From positions 2,981,001 through 3,045,000 of the forward strand of contig NZ_CP154260.1 in assembly GCF_039545795.1 (NCBI RefSeq): 64,000 bases of DNA, written 5' to 3'. Origin of the DNA: Chitinophaga niabensis. GTDB lineage: Bacteria > Bacteroidota > Bacteroidia > Chitinophagales > Chitinophagaceae. Below, piece by piece: positions 1 to 10,500 of this stretch (positions are counted from its first letter, which is position 1; each line of letters begins with the position of its first letter). A program made the translations under genes and the position numbers. The notes under the pieces are model-generated. The model saw only the letters and a program-made list of their open reading frames with translations, did no database searches and was not told where the DNA came from.

Positions 1-2
1 AG

Positions 3-800
3 AGTAATTACATTTACATGCGGGCCAAAAATCCCACTACCGCCTCTTTAACCGTTCAATTATCCTTATATTGGTCTTCAGGCGGTACTTTGCAGATACC
101 TTCCCAGTGGATCAATCAGCAGATAGGCCAAAGCCAGCAGATCACCATACCCGCCAGCACTGTGAGGGCTGCACCCGAACCTTTTATCTGGACGCCTTTG
201 CAATTACCGGACCTGGGTCACTACTGCCTCATTGCACAGGTCACCTGGAATGGATTCAATGGCATTACCAAAGCCACTACCTTTCCCAATCTCGCAGCCT
301 GGTGGACCTACTGCAGGAATAACAATACCATTGCACAACGGAATATGGAGATGGTGAATGTAAAACCGAACAATCGTGTGGAATGGAACCTGGACCTCCT
401 GAATCCTGATCCGAACCCACTGCTGCATACTGTTGTGGCCGTGTGTAATGTTCCGGAAGGATCTACTGTAGCTTTGTATTGCAGCGCACCACAATTAAAT
501 CCACCCATCAGTACAGGGCCAGTAACCATCCTCGGTACTGATAACAATCAGAATGTGATTGCTTCCACCATGTTCCCTGCTAATTTCCAGGGTACGCTGC
601 AGCTCATCTTTCAGCCACCCGGTAATGCACAACCAGGGCTGTACAGTATTGTAGCACAACAATACGCAGCCAGTAGCAGCGGCAAATATGATTTCCTGGG
701 CTCTTACACTTTTGAGATCACTATCAGCCTGGGCGATGACGAACGCAAAACACTGATCGTAGCACATCAACATCAACTCCTGAAGAAATTATTATCCTGA
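3..800 (+). CDS. C-terminal part of a secreted beta-sandwich protein (5' truncated by window edge)
   Basis: The reading frame is open to the left edge: codons before the first ATG (position 18) read Ser-Asn-Tyr-Ile-Tyr and continue a beta-strand-like stretch, so the ATG at 18 is probably internal. The visible part (about 265 residues) is rich in Asn, Thr, Gln and Pro, with alternating hydrophobic residues typical of Ig-like or CARDB-like beta-sandwich domains. The pattern Tyr-x-Arg-x-Lys-Asn followed by a strand ending in LYWSSGG, then HYCLIAQV and a later IAQRNMEMV, resembles the C-terminal all-beta domain of large secreted bacterial proteins, some of them proteases. No catalytic motif is visible in this fragment. 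Its stop codon overlaps the ATG of the next gene (TGATG), which suggests translational coupling. The full protein's function cannot be read here. Confidence 0.7.
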   Translation, partial: SNYIYMRAKNPTTASLTVQLSLYWSSGGTLQIPSQWINQQIGQSQQITIPASTVRAAPEPFIWTPLQLPDLGHYCLIAQVTWNGFNGITKATTFPNLAAWWTYCRNNNTIAQRNMEMVNVKPNNRVEWNLDLLNPDPNPLLHTVVAVCNVPEGSTVALYCSAPQLNPPISTGPVTILGTDNNQNVIASTMFPANFQGTLQLIFQPPGNAQPGLYSIVAQQYAASSSGKYDFLGSYTFEITISLGDDERKTLIVAHQHQLLKKLLS

Positions 801-1177
801 TGCCGAACACAATAAGCCTGGCCGTACAGGGAGGGGCCACCATCAATAATATTCCCTGGACAAGCGGCATGAATGCACAGCAGGTGATGGAAGCCGCTTA
901 CAACACGTTCGTGAATCCGCCTATGCTACCCAGGCTCTCTTATTGGGTGGAATACTTCGGCGCTTCACTGGGATACTTTGTTAGCATGCTGGACGGCACT
1001 ACCCAGATGGGCAACAAGTACTGGATGCTGTATGTAAATGATGTACTGGCAACCGAAGGAATAGATACCACTATTGTAAACGATGGGGATGCCGTATCTT
1101 TTAAATACCAGGCATATTCCCCGGGGCTGCATGGCCATACACTCATGGCACAGGTACATGCGCTGAAAACGAAATAA
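800..1177 (+). CDS. DUF4430 (transcobalamin C-terminal-like) small protein
   Basis: This 125-residue protein has no signal peptide. The C-terminal half carries the DUF4430 pattern: an aromatic-rich strand ending KYWMLYVNDVLATEG, then an acidic turn DGDAVSFKYQ. The same fold forms the beta-grasp-like C-terminal domain of transcobalamin and intrinsic factor and occurs in many bacterial surface proteins, where it need not bind cobalamin. The start overlaps the stop of the preceding gene by one base, so the two are very likely co-translated. Without a signal peptide it is either cytoplasmic or a detached domain of the upstream protein. The family call comes from motif recognition; the role is unknown. 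Confidence 0.65.
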   Translation: MPNTISLAVQGGATINNIPWTSGMNAQQVMEAAYNTFVNPPMLPRLSYWVEYFGASLGYFVSMLDGTTQMGNKYWMLYVNDVLATEGIDTTIVNDGDAVSFKYQAYSPGLHGHTLMAQVHALKTK

Positions 1178-1207
1178 ACCAGGGAGAACAGGCTGCCATC
1201 CGGTACA

Positions 1208-2215
1208 TCAAACAGAAGTAGATTTCCTTTTCATCAGCAGGGATTTCAAAATAACATGTTTTTCTTTTGGAGCAGACATGCTTTTCTTATTGATGATATG
1301 CAGTAATTCTTTCGCTGCTGCTTCCCCCATATCAAAGGCCGGCTGTGTAATGGTGGTTAAAGAGGGGTTCAGCAGAGAAGCCGTCTGCAGGTTGGAGAAA
1401 CTGATGATCTTTATATCACGCGGGATCCGCAGGTTGATCTTCTCACATACCCTGTAACAGATAACGGCCAGCTTTTCCACAGAGGCAAAGATGCCGTCAG
1501 GTTTTTCCTCCAGCAGCATTTTTTCGATGGTCTCAAAGGTTTCATCATTTTCATTGCTGCATTCAACGATCAGCGGCTGCTGGCGGGTGGAACCCTGCAG
1601 TGCATCCAGGTAACCATTCATCCTGATCTTTCCGATGGAGATATTTTTATGCACCTGCAGATAAGCGATCTTTTTACAACCTGCATCTATCAGGTGGCGG
1701 GTAGCCGTTACCGCGCTTTCATAATTATCAGAAGTAACTTTCACACTGTCCAGGTTATCGCTCACCCGGTCAAACAGCACCAGCGGGATGCCATTTTTAT
1801 TCAATTCCAGTAAATGACTGTTATCATTGTTTTCTCTGGACATGGATAATAATACCCCGTCCACTCTCCCATTTGCCAGTGTATTGATAAAGGATACTTC
1901 CAGTTCATAATCACCGTGCGTAAAATAAAAGAGTAAGTAATAACCCTGTTCCTGGGTTACTTTTTCTATGCCGCCAATTACAAGAGAAAAAAAATCATTC
2001 ACCATTTCAGGGATAACAACAGCAATAGTTTTTGTCTTTTGCCCCCTCAGGCCACTTGCATTGGGATTAGGTTGGTAATTTAATTGTTTCGCTAAGGCAA
2101 ATACCTTCTTTTTGGTGTCAGCACTAATCTCATAACTGTCCCTCAATGCACGTGATACTGTAGAAATGGATAAATTTAACTCCTTGGCCAGTTGTTTGAT
2201 ATTAACTTTACTCAT
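1208..2215 (-). CDS. LacI/GalR-family transcriptional regulator
   Basis: A 335-residue repressor of normal family length. Residues 5-24 form the helix-turn-helix (IKQLAKELNLSISTVSRAL), followed by the hinge region (LNYQPNPNASGLRGQKT) and then a periplasmic-binding-protein-like effector domain starting TKTIAVVIPEMVNDFFS, with VDGVLLSMS, IPLVLFDR and a C-terminal LTTITQPAFDMGEAAAKEL. These features are diagnostic. The effector domain suggests a sugar-type inducer, but its identity cannot be read. The gene is divergent from the SusC/SusD operon that starts at 2569. A perfect palindrome of LacI-operator type lies 66 bp upstream of its start codon, so it probably controls both the operon and itself. 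It converges with the DUF4430 gene, with 30 bp between them and no clear terminator. Confidence 0.93.
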   Translation of the reverse strand: MSKVNIKQLAKELNLSISTVSRALRDSYEISADTKKKVFALAKQLNYQPNPNASGLRGQKTKTIAVVIPEMVNDFFSLVIGGIEKVTQEQGYYLLFYFTHGDYELEVSFINTLANGRVDGVLLSMSRENNDNSHLLELNKNGIPLVLFDRVSDNLDSVKVTSDNYESAVTATRHLIDAGCKKIAYLQVHKNISIGKIRMNGYLDALQGSTRQQPLIVECSNENDETFETIEKMLLEEKPDGIFASVEKLAVICYRVCEKINLRIPRDIKIISFSNLQTASLLNPSLTTITQPAFDMGEAAAKELLHIINKKSMSAPKEKHVILKSLLMKRKSTSV

Positions 2216-2568
2216 GATTTGAATCCACCTATTAATATAAAACTATTAGTTGGAACTACCAATTACCATTCCCTCTTTTCACGGAAACGTTTCCGTAAAT
2301 AAATCCGCGAATTTACAAAAAGCCTGATTCTTTTTTATAACATTACACCTGCGCGTTAATGTTGTCCACGTTACAAGCAAACCAAAATACAAAGAACAAA
2401 TGCCTGCAGTAAGCTGACCATGCCTGTTTAACATACAGTAAAATCACATACCCACTATCCTTTTCCGGCCGGAGAGGATGGTTCTTCGTGTGTTCTGATC
2501 TATACGAGCTATGTGCAATCTGCACAGAGATGGAAATTCCTGTGCCTGCTCATCCCTGATTTTTAATT
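2216..2568. promoter_or_regulatory. Divergent regulatory region between LacI regulator and SusC operon
   Basis: 353 bp without a convincing gene; short ORFs here lack coding character. It holds the palindromic operator at 2281-2296 and, closer to the regulator, a smaller inverted repeat (TTGG at 2250-2253, CCAA at 2259-2262). I found no good match to the Bacteroidota promoter motif TAnnTTTG on either strand. About 270 bp separate the operator from the SusC start, so a long 5' leader is likely if the promoter lies next to the operator. Confidence 0.6.
2281..2296. promoter_or_regulatory. LacI-family operator (perfect 16-bp palindrome)
   Basis: ACGGAAACGTTTCCGT is a perfect inverted repeat with a central CG. 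This is the usual form of LacI/GalR operators, whose central CpG is bent by the hinge helix. It lies between a LacI-family gene and a divergently transcribed operon. No second copy was noticed in this intergenic region. Binding is inferred, not shown. Confidence 0.85.
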
Positions 2569-5500
2569 ATGAATTATTACGTTATGGAAAATTTAAGAAA
2601 GCGGAAAAGAGCCCTCTTCAGCCTGCGGCGCCTCTTTGGGGTTATTTTCTGTCTGTTGTACCTACCCGTCCTGGGCACTCCGGTCAACAACAATGAGATC
2701 ATTACCATTACAGGAACTGTTACTGCATCTGATGGCACTGCCCTTCCCGGCGTGGTGGTACAGCTGAAAGGCAGCGGCACCAATGCCATTACCGGCAAGA
2801 ATGGTCATTTCTCCATTAAGGCTGATAAGGATGCCATACTGATCTTTACACATCCTGAATATGCCAGGCGGGAAGAATCGCTCACAGGCCGCACTAAATT
2901 ATACGTGGTGTTGAACAGCGGCACGGACAAAAACAAAGACAGTGTGTATATCAATACTGTCTATAATGGCCGCCAGCTGAAGCACAACGTAACAGGTGCC
3001 TATTCACAGATCTATGGGCAACCCATAGAAAACAACCCGGTGATCAATAACGACAACAGGATGCAAGGCCTGCTGCCGGGTCTTTTTGTGATGCAGAATA
3101 ATGGAGAGCCGGGAGATGAAGGCGCCTCCCTGCTGGTTCGCGGCAAACGCACTTTCAGGAGTAATTCCCCGATTGTTCTGGTAGATGGATATGAAAGAGG
3201 CATGGACTTCCTGGACCCGAATGAAATAGCCACCATCACTGTGTTGAAAGATGCTGCGGCTACGGCACAGTATGGCTTACGCGGTGGCAATGGCATTATC
3301 CTCGTTACCACTAAACGCGGGGAAGAGGGTAAGATCAGAGTGTCCCTCAATGCCAGGGCCGGTATCAAAGCCCCTACCACCGAACCGAAATTCCTCAACT
3401 CCTTCCAGTACGCAACACTTTATAATGAAGCGCTGACCAATGATGGGGCTGTACCAAAATACAATGCGGCAGACCTTGCCAAATATGAGAAAGCCTCCCA
3501 GGGGATTTATGAAAATGAACTGGACCGCTATCTCTACCCTGATATCAACTGGTACGATCAATACATGAATCCATCCACTGTACAGCAACGCTACAGTTTA
3601 AATATTGAAGGTGGTTCCAAAGTGGCGAAATACTTTATCTCCGCCGGATATACAGATAACTCCGGTTCCTATAAAGTGGATAAAAACGCCAACACGTATA
3701 ACACCAATGCAGATTTCAATATGATCACGCTGCGCTCCAATGTGGACATTACCGTGAACAAACGGTTCTCCCTCTCACTGGACATCGCCGGCAGGCAGGA
3801 ACAACGTACCTATCCCGGCTCAAGAACAGATGCAGCCCTCCGCGTATTCCGCGCCTTATACAAAACACCCCCCAATGCTTTCCCCGTATTTACACCCGGT
3901 GGCCAGTTGGGAGGCACCAAAGACTATAAAGACAATCCATACGGTTTACTCAACAAACAGGGATATTCCCTTTATTATGTGCGCAGCATGTTTGCCACTT
4001 TAAGGGCAAAACATGATCTTGATTTTATCACACCCGGCCTCTCCCTGAGGGCCAATGTGGCTTTTGACAGCTGGTACGATCAGAACACCAACCGCAGCAA
4101 AAGCTTCAAAGTATATGATCTGCGCCAGCCTAACGGCACTGTGGAGTATCTGCCTAATGGTAATATCAAATATGTTGAAACCGGATCCGATTCACAAATG
4201 TCGTCCGGCATAGATTATCCCGGCACCCAGCGTGTCTTTAATACAGATGCCTCTTTGAACTATGACAAGGAGTTCGGACGCCATGCCGTTTCTGCTTATG
4301 TAGCCGTTGCACAGCGGATTATGTCAGATGAGAACGATGGGAACGTTCCCAGGGCATATCTTGGCTCAAACGGAAAAGTTTCCTACAGTTATAATAAACG
4401 TTACCTGGCGGAATTCAATTTCGGTTACCAGGGTTCTGAGCAGTTCCTGGCTACTCATAAATTCGGCTTCTTCCCCGCTGCTTCATTGGGCTGGGTATTG
4501 TCCGAAGAGAATTTCCTGAAGGATAATAAGTGGGTGAATTTCCTGAAACTCAGGGGTTCCTACGGTATCACCGGTAATGATGATGTAGGCGGATATTTCC
4601 TCTGGTATCAGAAATATGCATCTTCCGGCGGCGTGAACTTTGGTTATACTTCTATCTCCTACCCCGGTTGGAACGAAAATGCATTTGCGCTGAATAATGT
4701 TACCTGGGAGAGAGTGAAGAAAACAAACATAGGAATAGACGCTGTGCTGGTAAAGAACAAAGTGAACCTCACATTCGATTATTTCCATGAGCGCAACCAG
4801 GATATCATGATCCAGCCCGCGCTGCCCAATATCATGGGTATCCGCTTCCCGGACTTCCCCATCGGTATCATAGAGAACAAAGGTTTTGATGCCTCCCTGG
4901 GATATACTGACAGGATAGGCGACCTGGAATTCTCTATCAATGGTATGATCTCCAAAGCAAATAACAAAGTAATAGACAGAGGAGAAGAAACACAACGTTT
5001 CGCTTACCAGGCCCGCACCGGCAGGCCGCTGGATGCCATCTTCGGATTACAGGCCCTGGGTCTTTTCCGTGATCAGACAGAGATCGATGCAAGCCCAACA
5101 CAAACATTCGGCGTAGTAAAACCCGGAGACATCAAATATAAAGACCAGAATGGCGATAACCAGATAGATGCTTATGATGAAGTATACCTTGGGCAGAGCA
5201 ATATGCCTGATCTGCAATATGGCGCCGGCCTGGGATTGAAATACAAAGGCTTTGACATGAATGTACTGTTCACCGGGCAACGGGGCACACAGCAAAACCT
5301 GACAGGAGAAGCCATCTGGGAATTCCACGACAATGGTACCGTACGTGAGCATCACCTGGGGAGATTTAATCCCAATGATCCTGCCAGCTGGGAGAATGCC
5401 AGCTATCCGCGTTTATCACTTTCCAATAAGGCCAATAACCAGCGCACTTCCACTTACTGGTTAATCAATGGCGCAATGGTAAGACTGAAGTCCATGGAAC

Positions 5501-5688
5501 TCGGTTATACCCTGCCGGTAAGTCTTACCTCCAGGATGAGGATCGAAAAGATCCGCTTCTATGTGAACGGTTATAATCTGCTCACCTGGTCGTCCACAGA
5601 TCTGATGGACACAGAAGCGCGTTCAAGCCATTATGTGATATACCCGATCCAGCGCATTATTAATGGCGGCTTAAACGTAACATTCTAA
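2569..5688 (+). CDS. SusC/RagA-family TonB-dependent outer-membrane transporter (pair 1)
   Basis: 1039 residues. A signal sequence covers about residues 10-40; the ATG at 2584 (MENLRKRK) is an equally good start, since neither has a Shine-Dalgarno sequence. A carboxypeptidase-regulatory-like domain follows (about 45-120, TITGTVTASDGTALPG), then the plug (about 145-255) with the SusC signature LDPNEIATITVLKDAAATA and YGLRGGNGIILVTTKRG, then the barrel ending in GGLNVTF. There is no STN signalling domain. The usual VVVGYG motif before the plug is replaced by the unlike sequence DSVYINTVYNG. It forms an outer-membrane glycan transporter with the SusD lipoprotein encoded 10 bp downstream. First gene of a seven-gene operon, probably under LacI control. 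Confidence 0.95.
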   Translation: MNYYVMENLRKRKRALFSLRRLFGVIFCLLYLPVLGTPVNNNEIITITGTVTASDGTALPGVVVQLKGSGTNAITGKNGHFSIKADKDAILIFTHPEYARREESLTGRTKLYVVLNSGTDKNKDSVYINTVYNGRQLKHNVTGAYSQIYGQPIENNPVINNDNRMQGLLPGLFVMQNNGEPGDEGASLLVRGKRTFRSNSPIVLVDGYERGMDFLDPNEIATITVLKDAAATAQYGLRGGNGIILVTTKRGEEGKIRVSLNARAGIKAPTTEPKFLNSFQYATLYNEALTNDGAVPKYNAADLAKYEKASQGIYENELDRYLYPDINWYDQYMNPSTVQQRYSLNIEGGSKVAKYFISAGYTDNSGSYKVDKNANTYNTNADFNMITLRSNVDITVNKRFSLSLDIAGRQEQRTYPGSRTDAALRVFRALYKTPPNAFPVFTPGGQLGGTKDYKDNPYGLLNKQGYSLYYVRSMFATLRAKHDLDFITPGLSLRANVAFDSWYDQNTNRSKSFKVYDLRQPNGTVEYLPNGNIKYVETGSDSQMSSGIDYPGTQRVFNTDASLNYDKEFGRHAVSAYVAVAQRIMSDENDGNVPRAYLGSNGKVSYSYNKRYLAEFNFGYQGSEQFLATHKFGFFPAASLGWVLSEENFLKDNKWVNFLKLRGSYGITGNDDVGGYFLWYQKYASSGGVNFGYTSISYPGWNENAFALNNVTWERVKKTNIGIDAVLVKNKVNLTFDYFHERNQDIMIQPALPNIMGIRFPDFPIGIIENKGFDASLGYTDRIGDLEFSINGMISKANNKVIDRGEETQRFAYQARTGRPLDAIFGLQALGLFRDQTEIDASPTQTFGVVKPGDIKYKDQNGDNQIDAYDEVYLGQSNMPDLQYGAGLGLKYKGFDMNVLFTGQRGTQQNLTGEAIWEFHDNGTVREHHLGRFNPNDPASWENASYPRLSLSNKANNQRTSTYWLINGAMVRLKSMELGYTLPVSLTSRMRIEKIRFYVNGYNLLTWSSTDLMDTEARSSHYVIYPIQRIINGGLNVTF

Positions 5689-5698
5689 ACTCATTATC

Positions 5699-7495
5699 AT
5701 GAAGAAGTCCACTTTAATATTTTCAATAGCTGCCTTGTCAGCCGGGGTAATATTCAGTTGCAAACGCCCTTTGTATGTGGTGCCTGTAGAGTTTAAATCG
5801 GCAGAAGATGTATTCTCCGATTCCGCACGCGCTGAATACTTTATCAACAACGCTTATACAGACATGCCGGCGGAAGTATCCGCCAGTTACAACTGGCTGG
5901 ATGGTAATGCCATGCTGGCATCTGCTTCAGATGAAGCGATGCATATCTCTACTAATAAAACCACACCCTCTGCCGCGCAACGGATGAGTGCCGGTAACTG
6001 GAACCCTTCCAATATGCGGTATTACCGCGCCAGTGATGGAGCCGGAGAAATAGGCTCCTGGCTGAAATGGGGAGGTTATCATGGCAACCGTAAAGCCAAT
6101 ACTGCTTTGAAAAATGCACACCTGCTTCCCAGTACTACAAGTGAAAGGTTCAGGAACAGGTTCAAAGGGGAAGCACTGATGATCAGGGCATTTCAACATT
6201 GGTTCATGTTTCAGAAATGGGGTGGCATTCCTATTGTAGATAAATCTTTTGAAGCATCTGATGATGTACTGGTGCCTAGGAGTTCCGTAAAGTCTGTGAT
6301 AGACTTCATCGTCAATTCCTGTGATGAAGCCAGTGCTCTCTTTCCTAATGACCCATATACAGAACCCAATGAAGTAGGCCGTATAGACCGCGGTACCTGC
6401 ATGGCGCTGAAAGCAAAAGCATTACTGTATGCCGCCAGCCCATTGTATAACCGGGCAGGTAACGACAGCCTCACTTCTTATGGAAATGTTGATATCACCC
6501 GCTGGGAGCTTGCTGCCAAAGCAGCGCAGGATGTGGTTGATCTCAACTGGTACCAGTTGTACAAACCTACTGCAAACGGCCAGCAGAACTACCAGACGTT
6601 GTTTACTGCATGGGGTGCAGGCACAGGTAACAAAGAACTTATTTTTGCCCGTTTAAGAACGCCTAACAGGGATACGGAAAACGATAACTTCCCTGCAGGT
6701 TTCACCAATGCAAAAGGCGGCACCTGTCCTTCACAGGACCTGGTGGATGCCTATGAAATGGATAACGGTACTGTTTTCAGCTGGGCAAATGCCGCACAGG
6801 CAAAAGACCCTTATCTGAAAAGAGACCCCCGTTTCTATGCCAGCATTATCTACAACGGCGCTAAATATGCCAAGTTCGCCAACAAAACCAATTACACCTT
6901 CTCCACTTATGACGGTGGCGAAAATGCAACAGGACTGGCAAAAAGTGAAACTTCCTATTACCTGAATAAGTTCATGGACTATGCCAACGTAAACCCGGCA
7001 GGGGCTACAGGTTCTGCTTACCATAACTGGATGTACCTCCGTTATGCGGAAGTATTGCTGAACCTTGCCGAAGCAGGCAATGAAGCTGGCGGGCCAGGTT
7101 ATTCAGCACCCGGAGCTACCAATCCGCTAACACCCGTGGCAGCATTAGACCTTATCAGAGCACGTGCAGGCATGCCCACTGTACAAGCTTCCTTTACCAA
7201 CAGGGGCCTGCCTTTAAACCAAGAAAACCTGCGCGAATTTATCCGCAATGAAAGACGTATAGAACTGGCCTTTGAAGATCACCGGTATTATGATGTGCGC
7301 AGATGGATGATCATTGAGCAATTACCAAAATTCATCAAAGGCTGCCAGATCATCAGGGCTGCTAATGGCACGTTCACTTACAAGCCGGATATAGTAGTGG
7401 AAAACAAAGTGTTTGAAATCAAACATTACTTCTTCCCTATCCCGCAAACAGAAGTGAACCGGAACCCTAACATGAAACAAAATCCGGGCTGGTAA
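5699..7495 (+). CDS. SusD/RagB-family glycan-binding outer-membrane lipoprotein (pair 1)
   Basis: 598 residues. The lipoprotein signal ends at Cys21 (VIFSC), followed by KR rather than acidic residues. SusD features are an N-terminal helical repeat region with ADVFSDSARAEYFINNAYTD, the middle motif GEALMIRAFQHW, and the C-terminal RNERRIELAFEDHRYYDVRRW. The end PNMKQNPGW is typical of the family. It lies 10 bp after its SusC partner and would act as the lid that binds ligand at the cell surface. The ligand is unknown, although the downstream DUF1080 and oxidoreductase genes point to a glycoside. Confidence 0.95.
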   Translation: MKKSTLIFSIAALSAGVIFSCKRPLYVVPVEFKSAEDVFSDSARAEYFINNAYTDMPAEVSASYNWLDGNAMLASASDEAMHISTNKTTPSAAQRMSAGNWNPSNMRYYRASDGAGEIGSWLKWGGYHGNRKANTALKNAHLLPSTTSERFRNRFKGEALMIRAFQHWFMFQKWGGIPIVDKSFEASDDVLVPRSSVKSVIDFIVNSCDEASALFPNDPYTEPNEVGRIDRGTCMALKAKALLYAASPLYNRAGNDSLTSYGNVDITRWELAAKAAQDVVDLNWYQLYKPTANGQQNYQTLFTAWGAGTGNKELIFARLRTPNRDTENDNFPAGFTNAKGGTCPSQDLVDAYEMDNGTVFSWANAAQAKDPYLKRDPRFYASIIYNGAKYAKFANKTNYTFSTYDGGENATGLAKSETSYYLNKFMDYANVNPAGATGSAYHNWMYLRYAEVLLNLAEAGNEAGGPGYSAPGATNPLTPVAALDLIRARAGMPTVQASFTNRGLPLNQENLREFIRNERRIELAFEDHRYYDVRRWMIIEQLPKFIKGCQIIRAANGTFTYKPDIVVENKVFEIKHYFFPIPQTEVNRNPNMKQNPGW

Positions 7496-7527
7496 GCATA
7501 CAGTTCTTACAATTAAAATTCAGAAGG

Positions 7528-10500
7528 ATGAAAAAAATATTATTGATCGCCTTACTTCTTTTCATATCCCTGCCGCAGTTATGGGCACAGGGAAAAGTGA
7601 TCACCGGCAAGGTGATAGATAGTGATGGCGAAATACTGATAGGTGCCAACGTGATGGAAAAAGGCACCACTAACCGGGCCATCACAGATCCCAAAGGAGA
7701 ATTTAAACTGACGCTTACCAGTGCCAGTCCTGTGCTGCAGATCTCCTATGTAGGATATGTAACGCAGGAACTGCCTATCAAAGGTCAGGCAATCGTTCAC
7801 ATCACTTTAAACGCAGACGCTACCAAACTGGGAGAGGCTGTAGTAGTTGGTTACGGCACACAGAAGAAAGCCAGCGTGGTAGGAGCTATTTCACAGGTGA
7901 AAGCGGAAGAGCTGCAACAATCTTCCACACCTAACCTTTCCAATGCCATCGCCGGCCGTGTGTCTGGTGTGGTGACTATTATGGGGAACGGTAAACCCGG
8001 CAGTGATAATGCAGAGATCTTTATCCGCGGTATGGCTACCACCAATACCACTGCACCGCTTGTACTGGTAGATGGCCTGGAGCGGGAATGGCGCCAGATA
8101 GATCCGATAGACATTGAAACATTCTCTGTGCTGAAAGATGCATCTGCCACCGCAGTATATGGTGTAAGGGGTGCAAACGGCGTTATCCTCATTACCACTA
8201 AACGCGGTACAAAAGGAAGACCGGTGTTGAGCATCTCTACACAGGCTGCTGCGCAACAGTCCATCCGCACGCCCAAATACCTGGACTCTTACAACTTTGC
8301 CTTACTGACCAATGAAGCATTGACCAATGAAGGCAAACCGGCAGAATATTCTGCCAGCGACCTGGAACATTACCGGCTGAACAATTCACCCTACACACAT
8401 CCGAACAATGATTATTATAACGACTTTGTAAGGGATGCTTCCTGGCAGCAAATGACGAATGTGAATGTAAGAGGAGGAAATGAAGTACTGGCTTATTTTA
8501 TATCTGCCAACCACCTGCACCAGGAAGGGATCTATAAACAATTCCCCAATACACAATATAACACCAACACCAATTATGAGCGTTTCAGTTTCCGCTCCAA
8601 CCTGGACTTTACAGTAAACCCCACCCTGAAGATCGGTGTGGACCTTACCGGCAGGTTTGAAGTAAGAAAACGGCCCAACTTTGGAGATGATAACGGAGAG
8701 GACCTGTTTGATAAACTCCGCAGGCTGCCGCCCAACTGGGCGCCATACCTCAATCCGGATGGTTCTTTAGGAGGCCGTTCTGATGAATCGCGTCTCTCTC
8801 CTTTCGCCCTGCTTTCTCAGTACGGGAACCGTGAAAGGAATACCAATGTACTGGAAGGTGCATTCACCATCAAACAGGACCTGGGCAAGATCCTGAAAGG
8901 ATTGTCATTCCGCTCGCTCATTGGTTTTAACAGCAGCTACCAAAGCCGCCGTGATATTGTAGAGAAAGCTGCATTGTGGGAATACAACCGCTTTGGCAGT
9001 TACATTCCCAACAGAGCTGCTACTGAAATCTCTATATCAACCGGCAAAGGTCCCGGCAGGAGAAGAGAATCTTTTGAAGGCGCCCTGAACTACAACCGCA
9101 CTTTTGGTGACCATGCCGTTACCGCTATGGTACTCTATCAGCAGAGTCAATATTTTGATGAAGCCAAAGTACCAACCGGGTATTTAGGCTGGGTAGGCCG
9201 TGCTACGTATGCATACAAGAACAAGTATTTATTTGAAGTGAATGCCGGGTACAATGGTTCCAAACAATTTGATCCCAGCAGGCGTTATGGATTTTTCCCC
9301 GCTGTATCAGCAGGTTGGGTACCATCAGAAGAACGCTTCTGGAAGGACAATATCCACTTCATGAATTACCTGAAAATAAGAGGTTCTTATGGAGAGATCG
9401 GGAACGACCAGATCGGGAACTTCAACTATCTGTATGAGCAGCGTTATCTCTACGTACCGGATTCAGATGGCTGGAAATATGTATGGGGTGAAAATGCTTT
9501 CGGTGAACGCGGTATTGTTGAAGGGCAACCAGGCAACGCCAATGTAACCTGGGAAAGAGCCAAGAAATCAAATATTGGTTTCGATGCAAAAATGCTGGAC
9601 AGCAAAATATCTGTTACGGTAGACCTGTTCCACGAAAACCGCAGAGATATCCTGGCAATCCCCTATTCTGTTCCCCTCTTATTTGGCATGAACAATCCCC
9701 AGGGAACTGTCAGAACAGACGGGCAGGGCCTTCCTCCTGAAAACATCGGCAGGGTTACCAATAAAGGGATAGATATGGAACTGGGCTATAGTGATAAGAT
9801 CGGCACCTTCGGTTATTTCATCAAAGGTAATTTCACTTACTCCCGCAACGTAATTGACAGGATAGATGAAGAAGGTAAAAAATACGACTGGCAAAAAATA
9901 GAAGGAAAACAGATCGGTCAGCACTTTGGCCTTACAGATATGGGCCTGTATTCCAGGAACGATTTTCAACTCGATGGAAATGGTGAACTGTTACTGGAAG
10001 GCGGATTCCCTGTGTTGAAAAAAGACATAGCTCTTCCCTCCTATGGTGTGGTATATCCCGGAGATATCCGGTATAAAGACCTCAATGGTGATGGCATCAT
10101 AGACAGTTATGATGTAGGCGCTATCGGTAAAGGCAGAGTACCCCAATACATCTATGGTATCTCCTTCGGCGCTAACTACGCCAACTTTGATATCAGTGTA
10201 TTGTTCCAGGGCGCAGGCGGAGCAGATATGTATTTTAAAGAAGATGCAGTATGGGAATTCTTTGCACTGGGTAAAGTAATGGAGCATCACCTGGGCAGGT
10301 ATAATCCCAACGATCCTTCTTCATGGGATAAAGCAACTTACCCAAGGCTGCACCCCAGCGAGAATACCAATAATCACCAGAAATCTACTTATTGGTTATA
10401 CTCCCGCAACTACATCCGTTTAAAGAATGTGGAAATAGGATACAACCTGCCCAAATCATTGCTCTCCAGGGCGAGGTTTTCCAGCGCACGGTTATTCGTC

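Noticed and set aside
2343..2525. Minus-strand ORF of 60 codons in the LacI-SusC intergenic region
   Set aside because: No start context, no family features; overlaps the regulatory region.
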